This document shows, piece after piece, positions 8,295 through 18,165 of a stretch of DNA of 64,000 nucleotides (position 1 is the stretch's first letter; each line of letters opens with the position of its first letter). The DNA is from Leeuwenhoekiella aestuarii (GTDB taxonomy: Bacteria; Bacteroidota; Bacteroidia; Flavobacteriales; Flavobacteriaceae). The notes beneath the pieces were generated by a model, which did no database searches, was not told the origin of the DNA, and saw only the letters and a list, made by a program, of their open reading frames with translations. The stretch spans positions 248,001 to 312,000 of the forward strand of contig NZ_QOVJ01000004.1 in NCBI RefSeq assembly GCF_004104055.1, written 5' to 3'. The position numbers and the translations under genes were made by a program.

Positions 8295-9266
8295 ATGAAA
8301 ACATTATACTCAATACTTACTATATTAACCCTTACCAGCAGTTGCGCACAAAAGGAAGTTGCTAATAACAATCCAGTTTTCCCCGGTTGGTATGCAGATC
8401 CTGAGGGGATCATATTTGATGACACCTATTACATCTACCCAACTTTTTCTGCTCCTTACGATAAGCAAGTTTTTCTAGATGCATTCTCCTCTCCGAACTT
8501 AACAGACTGGACCAAGCATGAGCATATACTAGATACCGCTGCAATTAAGTGGGCAAAACGTGCCATGTGGGCACCTTCAATCATAAAAAAAGACAGTAAA
8601 TACTACCTCTTTTTTGGAGCCAATGACATTCAAAGTGACGCTGAATTAGGTGGGATTGGTGTTGCCGTTAGTGATTCACCCGAAGGTCCTTTTAAAGATC
8701 ATTTAGGAAAACCGCTTATTGGTAAATTTCATAATGGAGCACAACCTATAGATCAGTTTGTTTTCAAAGATAAAGACGGTTCGTATTACTTATACTATGG
8801 GGGATGGAGACATTGTAATGTGGCCAAACTGAATGATGACTTCACCGGTTTTATCCCTTTTGATGACGGAAGCATATTCAAAGAGATCACTCCTGAAAGT
8901 TATGTTGAAGGACCATTTATGTTTATCAAAGACGGTAAATACTACTTCATGTGGTCTGAAGGTGGATGGACCGGACCTGATTATAGTGTTGCCTATGCGA
9001 TTTCTGATTCTCCTTTTGGACCTTTTGAACGTGTCGATAAAATATTACAACAAGATCCTGATATCGCAACCGGTGCAGGGCATCATAGTGTGATTCATGC
9101 TAAGGACTCTGAAGATTATTATATGGTTTACCATCGCAGACCCCTTGATGAAACAGACCAAAACTCCCGCGAGACCTGTATAGACAAAATGCACTTTGAT
9201 GAAAACGGCCATATTAAACCCGTAAAAATCACAAATGAAGGTGTTGCTGAAGATCCGCTTCAATAA
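8295..9266 (+). CDS. GH43-type five-bladed propeller glycosidase
   Basis: A secreted enzyme of glycoside hydrolase clan F. A short signal ends near the SSCAQ at residue 17, which could be a lipobox. The three catalytic acids of GH43 are in place: the base Asp35 in WYADPEG, the pKa-modulating Asp153 in PIDQF, and the acid Glu205 in YVEGP. Blade repeats of the form 'kDgkYYLff/yG' are visible. At 323 residues it is a single-domain propeller without an accessory sandwich. Family members act mainly on beta-xylosides, alpha-L-arabinofuranosides or galactosides, so it would trim decorations rather than mannose. It leads a unit with a GH127-type enzyme 18 bases downstream, suggesting the two act on the same side chain. 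Confidence 0.88.
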   Translation: MKTLYSILTILTLTSSCAQKEVANNNPVFPGWYADPEGIIFDDTYYIYPTFSAPYDKQVFLDAFSSPNLTDWTKHEHILDTAAIKWAKRAMWAPSIIKKDSKYYLFFGANDIQSDAELGGIGVAVSDSPEGPFKDHLGKPLIGKFHNGAQPIDQFVFKDKDGSYYLYYGGWRHCNVAKLNDDFTGFIPFDDGSIFKEITPESYVEGPFMFIKDGKYYFMWSEGGWTGPDYSVAYAISDSPFGPFERVDKILQQDPDIATGAGHHSVIHAKDSEDYYMVYHRRPLDETDQNSRETCIDKMHFDENGHIKPVKITNEGVAEDPLQ

Positions 9267-9284
9267 ATTTAAAAATTTCATAGA

Positions 9285-11456
9285 ATGCAAAAACTAAGGT
9301 GCTTAGCTGTCATTGCCGGTTGTCTTTTTATGATTTCCTGCGATAATTTTAAAGAACATAAACTAGAGATTTCTACTGTCGTTGTTCCCTCTGTTGCTAG
9401 CACTAATGCAAATTATGTAAGTAATCGTGCTCCCCTTACACCGAGCCCACTGATTAAACTCCCGCTAGGGGCTATAAAACCAGGGAGCTGGCTTAAAGAA
9501 AGCTTACAGCGACAAGCAGATGGTCTTATGGGTAATCTGGGTGAAATAAGCGCCTGGTTACAAAAAGAAGATAACGCTTGGCTGTCTGAAGACGGTACTG
9601 GATCTTGGGGGTGGGAAGAGGTCCCTTACTGGTTAAAAGGTTATGCGAACACAGGCTATATTCTTCAGGATTCTTTGATGATTAAAGAGTCTCAGATCTG
9701 GTTTGAAGCTGCGCTCAAAAGTCAACGTGAGGATGGCAATTTTGGACCAAAAATGGTTTCAGATCGTGATGGTTCACAAGACTTTTGGTCAAATATGATC
9801 ATGTTATATTGTCTTCAATCTTATTATGAAGCAACTCAAGACCAGCGTGTAATTGATTTGATGACCAATTATTTTAAGTATCAAAACAGTGTGCCTGATG
9901 ACAAGATGTTATCTGGTGTGCATTACTGGCAAACACTTAGAGGGGGTGATAATCTGTACAGTGTGATCTGGCTGTACAACCGCACAGGCGATAAATTTTT
10001 ACTGGATTTAGCCGAAAAAATTCATCGTACTAATGCAGACTGGACGAAGCATGACAATTCATTAGATGAGATTCATAATCATAAAGAAACCCGCGACGGA
10101 TCAGAGTTTCCTGAATGGTATAGTAAATTGATTGACTGGCACAATGTAAATGTTGCACAGGGTTTTAGAGAACCAGCTCAGTACTATCAACTGAGTAAAA
10201 ATAAAGAAGACTTAAAAGCTACTTATGACGATTTTAAAATCATAAGAGAATATTTTGGTCAGGTTCCAGGCGGAATGTTTGGTTCTGATGAAAATGCACG
10301 CCCGGGATACAGCGATCCGCGTCAAGGAGTTGAAACCTGCGGAATGGTCGAGCAAATGAATTCTGATGAGCATTTATTGCGCATCACAGGAGATATTTTC
10401 TGGGCAGATCACGCCGAAGAAGTAGCATTTAATACCTACCCTGCTGCGCTAATGCCAGATTTTAGATCGCTGCGCTACATCACCAGTCCTAATATGGTTA
10501 TGAACGATGATCAAGATCACAGCCCGGGAATTGCGAATTCCGGACCGTTTTTGATGATGAATCCATTTAGCTCGCGTTGTTGCCAGCATAATCACGGACA
10601 AGGCTGGGCTTATTTTACCGAAAATTTATTTATGGCTACTCCAGACAACGGGCTCGCAGCTGTTTTATACGCTGCAGGTTCAGTTACTGCAAAGGTGAAT
10701 GCTGGTAAAGAAGTAACGATAACTAATGATTCAAATTACCCATTCACTGAAAGTTTAGATTTTACCGTAAACACTTCAAAACCGGTTAAATTCCCGTTGT
10801 ATTTTAGAATTCCAGCGTGGGCAAAAGATGCTTCAGTTGCTTTAAATGGCAAAGAGCTTGAAGCTAATCCTTCTGTTAATACTTATTTACGCATTAATCG
10901 AGAATGGAATGATGGTGATAAAATAACACTAACACTTCCAAAGGAATTGAGTTTAAGAACTTGGGAGGCCAATAATAACAGTGTAAGTCTTGATTATGGT
11001 CCATTGACATTCTCATTAAAAATTGACGAAGAATATAGTAAAGAAGACAGTGCACAAACTGCTATTTGGGATTCAAAATGGCAAAAAGATGCAGATGTTT
11101 CAAAATGGCCATCTTACGAGATACATCCTGCATCCCCCTGGAACTACGGGTTGATTTTAGATAAAAATAATCTCGAAGACTCTTTTACGATAGAAACAAA
11201 ATCTTGGCCAGATGACGATTACCCCTTCACGGTTGATGCCGCTCCACTTGTTATAAAAGCAAAGGGAAAACGCATCCCGCAATGGACTATAGATCAATAT
11301 GGTCTTGCCGGCGAATTACAGCAAAGTCCTGTAAAATCTGAAGATTCTTCAGAAACAATTGAATTAATCCCTATGGGAGCGGCTCGTTTGCGCATCAGTG
11401 CATTCCCGGTAATCGGAGAAGACGACAATGCTACCGTTTGGAATATCACTAAATAA
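9285..11456 (+). CDS. GH127-type (DUF1680) glycosidase
   Basis: A 723-residue lipoprotein (signal ending MISC) of the DUF1680 group that includes beta-L-arabinofuranosidases. An (alpha/alpha)6 catalytic part is followed by beta-sandwich modules. The zinc and nucleophile set known from the Bifidobacterium enzyme can be placed: Glu350 and Cys352 in VETCGMVEQM, then adjacent Cys432-Cys433 in SRCCQHNHGQGW. The first of the pair matches the nucleophilic cysteine. So the catalytic machinery looks intact. The SRCCQHNHGQGW surroundings differ from the founding GH127 enzyme, so the sugar released may not be arabinose. It sits between GH43 and two GH92 genes in one transcription unit. Confidence 0.82.
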   Translation: MQKLRCLAVIAGCLFMISCDNFKEHKLEISTVVVPSVASTNANYVSNRAPLTPSPLIKLPLGAIKPGSWLKESLQRQADGLMGNLGEISAWLQKEDNAWLSEDGTGSWGWEEVPYWLKGYANTGYILQDSLMIKESQIWFEAALKSQREDGNFGPKMVSDRDGSQDFWSNMIMLYCLQSYYEATQDQRVIDLMTNYFKYQNSVPDDKMLSGVHYWQTLRGGDNLYSVIWLYNRTGDKFLLDLAEKIHRTNADWTKHDNSLDEIHNHKETRDGSEFPEWYSKLIDWHNVNVAQGFREPAQYYQLSKNKEDLKATYDDFKIIREYFGQVPGGMFGSDENARPGYSDPRQGVETCGMVEQMNSDEHLLRITGDIFWADHAEEVAFNTYPAALMPDFRSLRYITSPNMVMNDDQDHSPGIANSGPFLMMNPFSSRCCQHNHGQGWAYFTENLFMATPDNGLAAVLYAAGSVTAKVNAGKEVTITNDSNYPFTESLDFTVNTSKPVKFPLYFRIPAWAKDASVALNGKELEANPSVNTYLRINREWNDGDKITLTLPKELSLRTWEANNNSVSLDYGPLTFSLKIDEEYSKEDSAQTAIWDSKWQKDADVSKWPSYEIHPASPWNYGLILDKNNLEDSFTIETKSWPDDDYPFTVDAAPLVIKAKGKRIPQWTIDQYGLAGELQQSPVKSEDSSETIELIPMGAARLRISAFPVIGEDDNATVWNITK

Positions 11457-11489
11457 ACCTTTAAACTTGTTAATTGCAAATTCACTCTT

Positions 11490-13781
11490 ATGAAAAAACT
11501 AATTTTAGGATTGTGTACCGGCTTGATGCTTACAACAGCAAACGCACAAGATGATCTTATCACAGCTATACAAAATCCTGTTGATTATGTAAATCCATTA
11601 ATGGGAACAGACTCCAGCCCGGCATTATCTAACGGGAACACTTACCCTGCGGTTGCTGTACCCTGGGGGATGAATTTATGGACTCCCCAAACCGGTACTA
11701 TGGGACATGGCTGGGCGTACACTTATAATGCAGATAAAATACGCGGCTTTAAACAAACCCACCAACCTTCACCTTGGATGAATGACTATGGTCAGTTTGC
11801 ATTAATGCCTGTAACCGGAGGAATGAAATTTAATCAAGATGATCGTGCAAGTTGGTTTTCTCATAAAGCGGAAGAATCTACTCCATACTATTACAAAGTT
11901 TATTTAGCAGATCACGATGTGACGGTAGAACTTACACCTACTGAACGCGCTGCTCAATTTAAAATGACCTTTCCTAAGGCAGACAGCTCGTATGTAGTTA
12001 TAGACCCTTTTGATAAAGGATCTTACGTAAAAGTAATTCCTGAAGAGAATAAAATCATTGGCTATACTACTAAGTACGCCCGTGGTAAACTCACAAATTT
12101 CAAGAATTATTTTGTAATTAAATTTGATAAACCTTTTAAAGATGTAAATACCTGGGAAGGTGACTCCCTTATCGTAGGACAAGCTGAAATGGAAGGCAAT
12201 CATGCGGGAGCTTTAGTAGGTTTTGATACCAAAGACGGTGCAGTAGTAACCGCAAAAGTAGCTTCTTCTTTTATAAGCTTTGATCAGGCAGAATTGAATT
12301 TAGACCGAGAGATCGGTGATGCAGACTTTGAGACAACTAAGCAAAATGCCCGTGACCTTTGGAATGAAAAATTAGGCCGAATTGACGTAGGTGGGGGTAC
12401 TATAGATCAGGTTAGAACATTCTACTCATGCTTGTACAGAACTTTGTTCTTTCCAAATAAATTATACGAGATTAATGAGAAAGATGAGATCGTACACTGG
12501 AGCCCGTATAACGGAGAAATTCTACCTGGATATATGTTTGCCGGCACCGGATTTTGGGATACATTCCGAGCTTTATATCCGTTCTTAAATCTCGCATATC
12601 CTTCGATAAATAAGGAAATGCAGGCAGGTCTTGCTAATGACTTTAAAGAAGGTGGCTGGCTACCAGAATGGTCTAGCCCCGGTTATGCTAATATTATGGT
12701 GGGTAACAACTCTGCATCAGTCGTTGCAGATGCTTATATTAAAGGTTTAAGAGGTTATGATACCGAAACATTATGGGAGGCTCTTGTAAACGGTGCTAAC
12801 AATGAAGGACCTATGAGTGCTGTTGGTCGTGCTGGAGCTCCATATTACAATGAGTTGGGTTATGTGCCTTACGATGTGGACATCAATGAAAGTGCTGCCA
12901 GAACGCTTGAATATGCTTATGATGACTTTGCTATTTACCAATTTGGTAAAGCAATTGGTAAGCCTAAAAAAGAAATCAAAAAGTACAAAGAGCGTAGTAT
13001 GAACTATAAGAATCTTTTTGATCCAAGCTACGGACTGATGCGCGGTAAAAATCAAGACGGTAGCTGGCAAGAAGATTTCAACCCGTTTAGATGGGGTAAT
13101 CCCTTTACAGAAGGAAACAGCTGGCATTATAGCTGGTCTGTTTTTCATGATGTTCAGGGATTAGTTGATTTAATGGGTGGAGAGAAAGATTTTGTTAAGA
13201 AATTAGATTCTGTTTTTTCTATGCCTCCAATTTTTGATGAAAGCGTTTATGGTGGTGTGATTCACGAAATACGTGAAATGCAAATTGCAGATATGGGACA
13301 GTATGCACACGGTAACCAGCCTATACAACATATGATCTATCTTTATAACTATGCTGGTGCTCCTTGGAAAACGCAGTATTGGGCTCGTGAAACTATGGAC
13401 CGTATGTATATGGCAACACCAGATGGGTATTGCGGTGATGAAGATAACGGACAAACTTCTGCCTGGTATGTATTCTCTGCAATGGGCTTTTATCCGGTTG
13501 CTCCTGCAACAGACCAGTATGTTCTGGGCGCTCCACTCTTCAAAAAAATGACGTTAAAGCTTGAGAACGGTAAAGAAGTTGTTATCAACGCACCAGATAA
13601 CAGCGATAAAAACCGCTATATTCAATCTATGAAAGTAGATGGCAAAACCTATGATAAAAACTGGCTGAGCCATAAAGAGTTGCTTAAGGGGGCTACAATA
13701 GATTTTGAGATGAGTGATGAACCTAATAAATCGCGTGGAACAGAAAAATCTGCATACCCATATTCTCTTTCAAACGAATAA
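11490..13781 (+). CDS. GH92 exo-alpha-mannosidase (paralogue B)
   Basis: A secreted GH92 enzyme of 763 residues; the signal peptide ends at NAQD near residue 20. It is closely related to paralogue A, sharing 'SNGNTYPAVAVPWGMNLWTPQT', WDTFRALYP, HGNQPIQHMIYLYNYAG and the tail NKSRGTEK. Catalytic positions are Glu541 in EGNSWHY and Asp650/Asp652 in GDEDNGQTSAWY. Like A it has HGNQ in place of the HGNE seen in paralogue C. It lies third in the 8295-16819 unit, with 33 bases before it and 25 after. A and B may be duplicates now tuned to different linkages or different depths in the side chain. Exact linkage is not readable. Confidence 0.93.
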   Translation: MKKLILGLCTGLMLTTANAQDDLITAIQNPVDYVNPLMGTDSSPALSNGNTYPAVAVPWGMNLWTPQTGTMGHGWAYTYNADKIRGFKQTHQPSPWMNDYGQFALMPVTGGMKFNQDDRASWFSHKAEESTPYYYKVYLADHDVTVELTPTERAAQFKMTFPKADSSYVVIDPFDKGSYVKVIPEENKIIGYTTKYARGKLTNFKNYFVIKFDKPFKDVNTWEGDSLIVGQAEMEGNHAGALVGFDTKDGAVVTAKVASSFISFDQAELNLDREIGDADFETTKQNARDLWNEKLGRIDVGGGTIDQVRTFYSCLYRTLFFPNKLYEINEKDEIVHWSPYNGEILPGYMFAGTGFWDTFRALYPFLNLAYPSINKEMQAGLANDFKEGGWLPEWSSPGYANIMVGNNSASVVADAYIKGLRGYDTETLWEALVNGANNEGPMSAVGRAGAPYYNELGYVPYDVDINESAARTLEYAYDDFAIYQFGKAIGKPKKEIKKYKERSMNYKNLFDPSYGLMRGKNQDGSWQEDFNPFRWGNPFTEGNSWHYSWSVFHDVQGLVDLMGGEKDFVKKLDSVFSMPPIFDESVYGGVIHEIREMQIADMGQYAHGNQPIQHMIYLYNYAGAPWKTQYWARETMDRMYMATPDGYCGDEDNGQTSAWYVFSAMGFYPVAPATDQYVLGAPLFKKMTLKLENGKEVVINAPDNSDKNRYIQSMKVDGKTYDKNWLSHKELLKGATIDFEMSDEPNKSRGTEKSAYPYSLSNE

Positions 13782-13806
13782 TAAAAGAACCAGAGACATT
13801 TAATAC

Positions 13807-16122
13807 ATGATACGAATTACATTAAAGAGTTTATGCACCGCCGCAAGTTTACTTGCGGCTGGTGTTTTTAACACCCAGGCACAAGAAGACCTTGCAAAAT
13901 ATGTAGACCCGATGATAGGTACTGCAAAAATGGGACACACGTATCCCGGTGCTACCGTTCCCTTCGGCAGTGTTCAACTAAGCCCTGACACAGATACGAT
14001 TCCGTATGGCGTTAACGGCAGATATAATCCTGATGTTTATAAATATTGTGCGGGATACCAATATGAAGATTCTACAATAGTAGGTTTTAGTCATACGCAT
14101 TTTAGTGGTACAGGACATTCAGATCTTGGTGATTTCTTAGTCATGCCAACTGTTGGTAAATTACAGCTTAATCCGGGCACCGAAGCGAATCCGGATAGCG
14201 GTTACCGCTCACGTTTTTCTCACGATGAAGAAAATGCTGAAGCCGGTTACTATAGCGTAAACTTAAAAGATTATGGCGTTAAAGCAGAGTTGACCGCTAC
14301 TACCCGAGTGGGTGTACACCAATATACGTTTCCTAAAAGTGAGGAGTCACACATCATTCTCGATCTCAAAGCCGGGATTTATAATTATGATGAAAAGAAT
14401 GTCTGGACGATTGTTCGTGTTGAAAATGACTCAACCATAACCGGTTACCGTCAAACCAGTGGTTGGGCGCGTACACGTAAGGTCTATTTTGCAATGACTT
14501 TCAGTAAAGCTTTTAAAAGCTACGGTCAGGAAAAACAAAAAGGCCAAGTCTATCGCGGATTCTGGGGACGCTTTGATCAGGAGCATAATTTTCCTCAAAT
14601 GGCCGGTAATGATTTACGCTTGTTTTTCGATTTTGATACCGAAGAAAATGAAGCAATTCAGGTGAAGATGGCTTTATCCCCCGTAAGTACTCAAGGTGCT
14701 CTAAAAAATATGGAAGCAGAAGTTCCCGGTTGGGATTTTGATACAGTAAAGCAACAAGCCCGCAACAGTTGGAATAAAGAATTACAAAAAGTTACTGTTG
14801 AAACTTTAGAAGAATCTGACAAAGTAAACCTGTATACAGCAATGTATCATGCTTTTTTAGGACCTACCGTTTATATGGATGTTGATGGCAAATATATGGG
14901 GCTTGACCGAAATGTTCACGAAGCAGACGGCTTTACCAATTACACCAGTTTCTCGCTTTGGGACACTTACCGAGCACTACACCCTTTATTTAATATTTTG
15001 CAACCACAACGCAATCAGGATATGGTGCAGTCTATGATGGTGCATCAGGAACAAAGTGTACATCACATGCTTCCTATCTGGTCACATTATGCCAATGAAA
15101 ACTGGTGTATGATTGGTTACCACAGTGCTTCAGTAATTGCTGATGCGATTGTAAAAGGAAATGCTGATTTTGATCAGAATGCGGCTTTAGATGCTTGTGT
15201 ACAAACTGCGAGAACACGTTATTTTGACGGAATTGGTGAGTATATAGATCGCGGTTATGTTCCTGAAGATAAAAATGGTGCTTCGGTATCTAAAACTTTA
15301 GAATACGCGTATGATGACTGGGCAATTGCTCAGGCTGCTAAAAAACTAGGCAGGGAAGAAATCTATACGGAATTTATTAAGCGTTCTTCGTATTGGAAAA
15401 ATGTTTACGATAAATCAATTGGTTTTATGCGTCCTAAATTAAGTGATGGTACGTTTAAAAAAGATTTTGATGCGTTAAATACCCACGGACAAGGCTTTAT
15501 TGAAGGCAATAGCTGGAATTACAGTTTATATGTACCTCACGATCCTGCCGGAATGATCGAATTAATGGGCGGAAAAGAAAAATTCAGCACGCATTTAGAT
15601 TCATTATTTACAATGGAACTACCTGATAAATACTTTGAAAATACTGAAGATATTTCTCGGGAAGGTATCATAGGGAACTATGTACACGGTAACGAGCCGT
15701 CTCACCACGTTGCTTACCTTTATAACTGGACAAACGATGCATATAAAGCTCAGGATAAAATCAGAATGATTTTAGATCAAAAATATATGACCGGTTCAGA
15801 CGGCTTAAGTGGTAATGATGATTTTGGTCAGATGAGCGCCTGGTACTTATTCAGCAGTTTAGGTTTTTATCCTGTTGCTCCGGGTTCTGTAGATTATGCA
15901 TTGGGTAGCCCTGCAGTAAAAGAAGCAACCCTGAATCTGGATAACGGAAACACTTTTGAGATCGAAGCAAAAAATCAATCTGCTAAGAATGTTTATGTGA
16001 GTAAGGTAGACCTTAACGGAAAAGCTCTTAACAAGCCATTTATTACGCACGATCAGGTTATGAACGGAGGAAAGCTTACCTTTTACATGAGCAAAAAACC
16101 AAACAAAAAACTTTATAACTAA
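13807..16122 (+). CDS. GH92 exo-alpha-mannosidase (paralogue C, HGNEPSHH type)
   Basis: A secreted GH92 enzyme of 771 residues with a signal ending NTQAQED. Sequence marks are 'GTAKMGHTYPGATVPFGSVQLSPDT', 'GFSHTHFSGTGHSDLGD', WDTYRALHP, EGNSWNYSLYVPHD (Glu566), HGNEPSHHVAYLYN (from His627) and GNDDFGQMSAWY (Asp671/Asp672). This is the most classical GH92 of the six here. It is the only one keeping the HGNEPSHH string, which I associate with alpha-1,2-acting members; that is recollection plus inference. It is followed after only four bases by the SGNH esterase gene, so the two are probably translated together. Confidence 0.93.
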   Translation: MIRITLKSLCTAASLLAAGVFNTQAQEDLAKYVDPMIGTAKMGHTYPGATVPFGSVQLSPDTDTIPYGVNGRYNPDVYKYCAGYQYEDSTIVGFSHTHFSGTGHSDLGDFLVMPTVGKLQLNPGTEANPDSGYRSRFSHDEENAEAGYYSVNLKDYGVKAELTATTRVGVHQYTFPKSEESHIILDLKAGIYNYDEKNVWTIVRVENDSTITGYRQTSGWARTRKVYFAMTFSKAFKSYGQEKQKGQVYRGFWGRFDQEHNFPQMAGNDLRLFFDFDTEENEAIQVKMALSPVSTQGALKNMEAEVPGWDFDTVKQQARNSWNKELQKVTVETLEESDKVNLYTAMYHAFLGPTVYMDVDGKYMGLDRNVHEADGFTNYTSFSLWDTYRALHPLFNILQPQRNQDMVQSMMVHQEQSVHHMLPIWSHYANENWCMIGYHSASVIADAIVKGNADFDQNAALDACVQTARTRYFDGIGEYIDRGYVPEDKNGASVSKTLEYAYDDWAIAQAAKKLGREEIYTEFIKRSSYWKNVYDKSIGFMRPKLSDGTFKKDFDALNTHGQGFIEGNSWNYSLYVPHDPAGMIELMGGKEKFSTHLDSLFTMELPDKYFENTEDISREGIIGNYVHGNEPSHHVAYLYNWTNDAYKAQDKIRMILDQKYMTGSDGLSGNDDFGQMSAWYLFSSLGFYPVAPGSVDYALGSPAVKEATLNLDNGNTFEIEAKNQSAKNVYVSKVDLNGKALNKPFITHDQVMNGGKLTFYMSKKPNKKLYN

Positions 16123-16126
16123 TTTT

Positions 16127-16819
16127 ATGAAAAAAATTGTCCAACTTTCGACATGTGTCTTTTTTATGGTATGGGGTTCTGTTTTTAATTTAAAGGCTCA
16201 AGACTGGCCTAATTTAAAGCGATATGCAGAAGCTAATGCACAGATAGATACTACTAATGCCAAAGAAGACCGCGTGGTCTTCATGGGCAATTCTATCACC
16301 GAAGGTTGGGTCAATAGCAACCCAGATTTTTTTACGAAGAATAATTTTATTGGTCGCGGGATTAGTGGGCAAACTACTCCACAAATGCTGTTGCGCTTCA
16401 GACAAGACGTGATTGACTTAGATCCAGTAGCTGTGGTAATCTTGGCCGGCACTAATGATATTGCAGGAAACACCGGCCCAATGACTAATGAGCAAATTGT
16501 AGATAACATTATTTCGATGGCAGAACTCGCTGAGGCAAATGGGATAAAAGTGATTGTCTCTTCTATTCTTCCTGCCGCAAAATATCCGTGGAAGCCAAAA
16601 GTAGAATCTGTTGCTCCTATTCTTAAAATCAACACAATGCTTAAGTATTATTGTGAAGGAAAAGGACTTGTCTATCTCGATTATTTTTCAAAAATGGCTA
16701 ATGAAGAAAACGGTTTACCTAAAAACCTTTCTGAAGACGGAGTGCATCCTACTGAAGCGGGTTACAAAGTTATGGAGCCGTTAGCTTTAGAAGCTCTTAA
16801 AAAATCGCTTGGAAATTAA
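16127..16819 (+). CDS. SGNH/GDSL-family secreted esterase
   Basis: A 230-residue hydrolase with a signal peptide ending NLKAQDW. All SGNH blocks are present: GNSITEGW with the nucleophile Ser56, a glycine in 'GRGISGQTT', GTND with the oxyanion Asn, and DGVHPTEAGY with the catalytic Asp/His. This is the small platelet-activating-factor-acetylhydrolase-like form common in PULs, where it usually removes acetyl groups from sugars. It ends the five-gene unit and lies 26 bases before a bidirectional terminator. Acetyl-mannan deacetylation is an inference from the setting. Confidence 0.88.
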   Translation: MKKIVQLSTCVFFMVWGSVFNLKAQDWPNLKRYAEANAQIDTTNAKEDRVVFMGNSITEGWVNSNPDFFTKNNFIGRGISGQTTPQMLLRFRQDVIDLDPVAVVILAGTNDIAGNTGPMTNEQIVDNIISMAELAEANGIKVIVSSILPAAKYPWKPKVESVAPILKINTMLKYYCEGKGLVYLDYFSKMANEENGLPKNLSEDGVHPTEAGYKVMEPLALEALKKSLGN

Positions 16820-16844
16820 TTCTCAACAAGTATAAAATAAAAAA

Positions 16845-16864
16845 GCCTGCTCAATTGAGCAGGC
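16845..16864. terminator. Bidirectional Rho-independent terminator
   Basis: The stem GCCTGCTC/GAGCAGGC has an AATT loop, flanked by A-runs on the left and T-runs on the right. It can therefore stop both the plus-strand esterase unit (stop 16819) and the minus-strand kinase gene (stop 16874), which converge here. Confidence 0.92.
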
Positions 16865-16873
16865 TTTTTTTAT

Positions 16874-18016
16874 TTAGTTTGATCCGATTTGTTCAACCGC
16901 TTCATATAAATTGGTCTTGTCTAGAAAATCAAGAGCCAGTGCATAAGCCCCAAAGCAAACCGCTGTACTTGTACCTAATTTACTAATGCCAATTGCTACA
17001 CGCTTTTCTTTATTATACGACGCTTTTTTAGAGCTGAATGGTATATTAACTTCAGTTTCTGAATCTGATAAAAAGTCTGCTAAATCTTTAGGATCGTCAA
17101 TGTTATAAACACCTGAAATTACTCGTGGCATAGCATTACCTTCAAGATCATAAATAGACCCTGATAAATGCTCAATAATTTTAGAAATAATAAAACGGGA
17201 AGCACCTGCAATCCCACCACCAATAACAACGGGAGCATCTATTAATGCAATCACATTAGCCAAGGATTCTGCAACAGCAACAGCCATTTCTTCAAAAGCC
17301 GCGATTGCAGCTTTTTTGTTTCCTTCAGCATCTCCACAAGCTATTTTAAATATATCTTTTGGAGAAAGAACTGTGCTATCTCCTGACTGTTCTGTATAAA
17401 CACGCTGAATCGCTCTGATACTTACACTTTCTTCGACCACAGTTTTAGGTTTAATAAAGTTTCGTGTAAGCCAGATTTCGCCAGCAGCGGAATTATCACC
17501 CAAACAAACCTGATTATTAACCACAATACCACCGCCATAACCGGTACCTAACGTAATCCCGATAAGACTTTTATATCTGCGTGATAAACCAGATTCTGCC
17601 AGTGACTTGTTTATAGTAGGTAACAACCCACCAACGGCCTCGCCATAAGCAAAAAGATCTCCATCATTATTTATAAGCGTAGGAATACCAAAAATTTCTT
17701 CGAGCATAGGTCCCAAAGCCACACCTCCTCTAAAAGCAGGTAGATTTACTAAGTCTCCTATAATTCCATTTTTGTAATCTGCAGGCCCGGGAAATGCAAA
17801 ACTTATCGCTTCGGGCTCCATTGTATTAAGCGATTTTTTTACCTCCTGAAAACCTTCAATTATAGTATGTAAACAAACTTCTAAATTATCAGAATTAGAT
17901 GCCAAGGTAATTGGCGTTATAATTTCTTCTCCAGATTGCAAAGCTGAGAAAACAAAGTTTGTTCCTCCCGCATCAAGCGTCATTACAATCCGTTTATCTT
18001 CGTAAATGTTTTTCAT
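16874..18016 (-). CDS. ROK-family sugar kinase-like protein
   Basis: A cytoplasmic 380-residue member of the ROK group in the actin/hexokinase fold. The ATP phosphate motif DAGGTN is near residue 15, AFPGPADY follows, and GITLGTGYGGGIV forms the second glycine loop. It is longer than typical ROK kinases (about 300). It also lacks the cysteine cluster and its partner histidine that bind zinc in many of them: where a GH...G would be expected the text reads SAAGEIWLTR. It probably phosphorylates mannose or another hexose released by the mannosidases. The gene has its own upstream region with a near-copy of the shared operator, and converges on the terminator at 16845. Confidence 0.83.
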   Translation of the reverse strand: MKNIYEDKRIVMTLDAGGTNFVFSALQSGEEIITPITLASNSDNLEVCLHTIIEGFQEVKKSLNTMEPEAISFAFPGPADYKNGIIGDLVNLPAFRGGVALGPMLEEIFGIPTLINNDGDLFAYGEAVGGLLPTINKSLAESGLSRRYKSLIGITLGTGYGGGIVVNNQVCLGDNSAAGEIWLTRNFIKPKTVVEESVSIRAIQRVYTEQSGDSTVLSPKDIFKIACGDAEGNKKAAIAAFEEMAVAVAESLANVIALIDAPVVIGGGIAGASRFIISKIIEHLSGSIYDLEGNAMPRVISGVYNIDDPKDLADFLSDSETEVNIPFSSKKASYNKEKRVAIGISKLGTSTAVCFGAYALALDFLDKTNLYEAVEQIGSN

Positions 18017-18081
18017 GTCTCGTATGGTACTCTAAAAACCTTTAATAATACCCTTCCGTTAACGTGCAAAAATAAAGCAAC

Positions 18082-18093
18082 TAAAAGGTTTTA
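18082..18093. promoter_or_regulatory. Near-copy of the shared operator (TAAAAGGTTTTA)
   Basis: It differs from TAAAACGTTTTA by one central base, which breaks the symmetry. It lies 65 bases before the ROK kinase start, a position like those of the perfect copies, so it may be a weaker site. Confidence 0.5.
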
Positions 18094-18165
18094 CTAAATT
18101 TAATCCTATAATATTTAATAATAATTTGACCTTCTTTATTCCTTACAAATTCGATATTTAAGAAA

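Noticed and set aside
10569-10583. Possible loss of a zinc-ligand cysteine in the GH127-type enzyme
   Set aside because: On closer comparison the known ligands are the Glu-x-Cys pair and two adjacent cysteines, and all four are present.
12771-13148. 125-residue minus-strand frame inside GH92-B
   Set aside because: It overlaps the catalytic acid region of an intact GH92 and has low-complexity text without homology cues.
16198-16635. 145-residue minus-strand frame opposite the SGNH esterase
   Set aside because: It is antisense to a gene with full SGNH motifs, has no family pattern, and lies in a well-spaced plus-strand unit.
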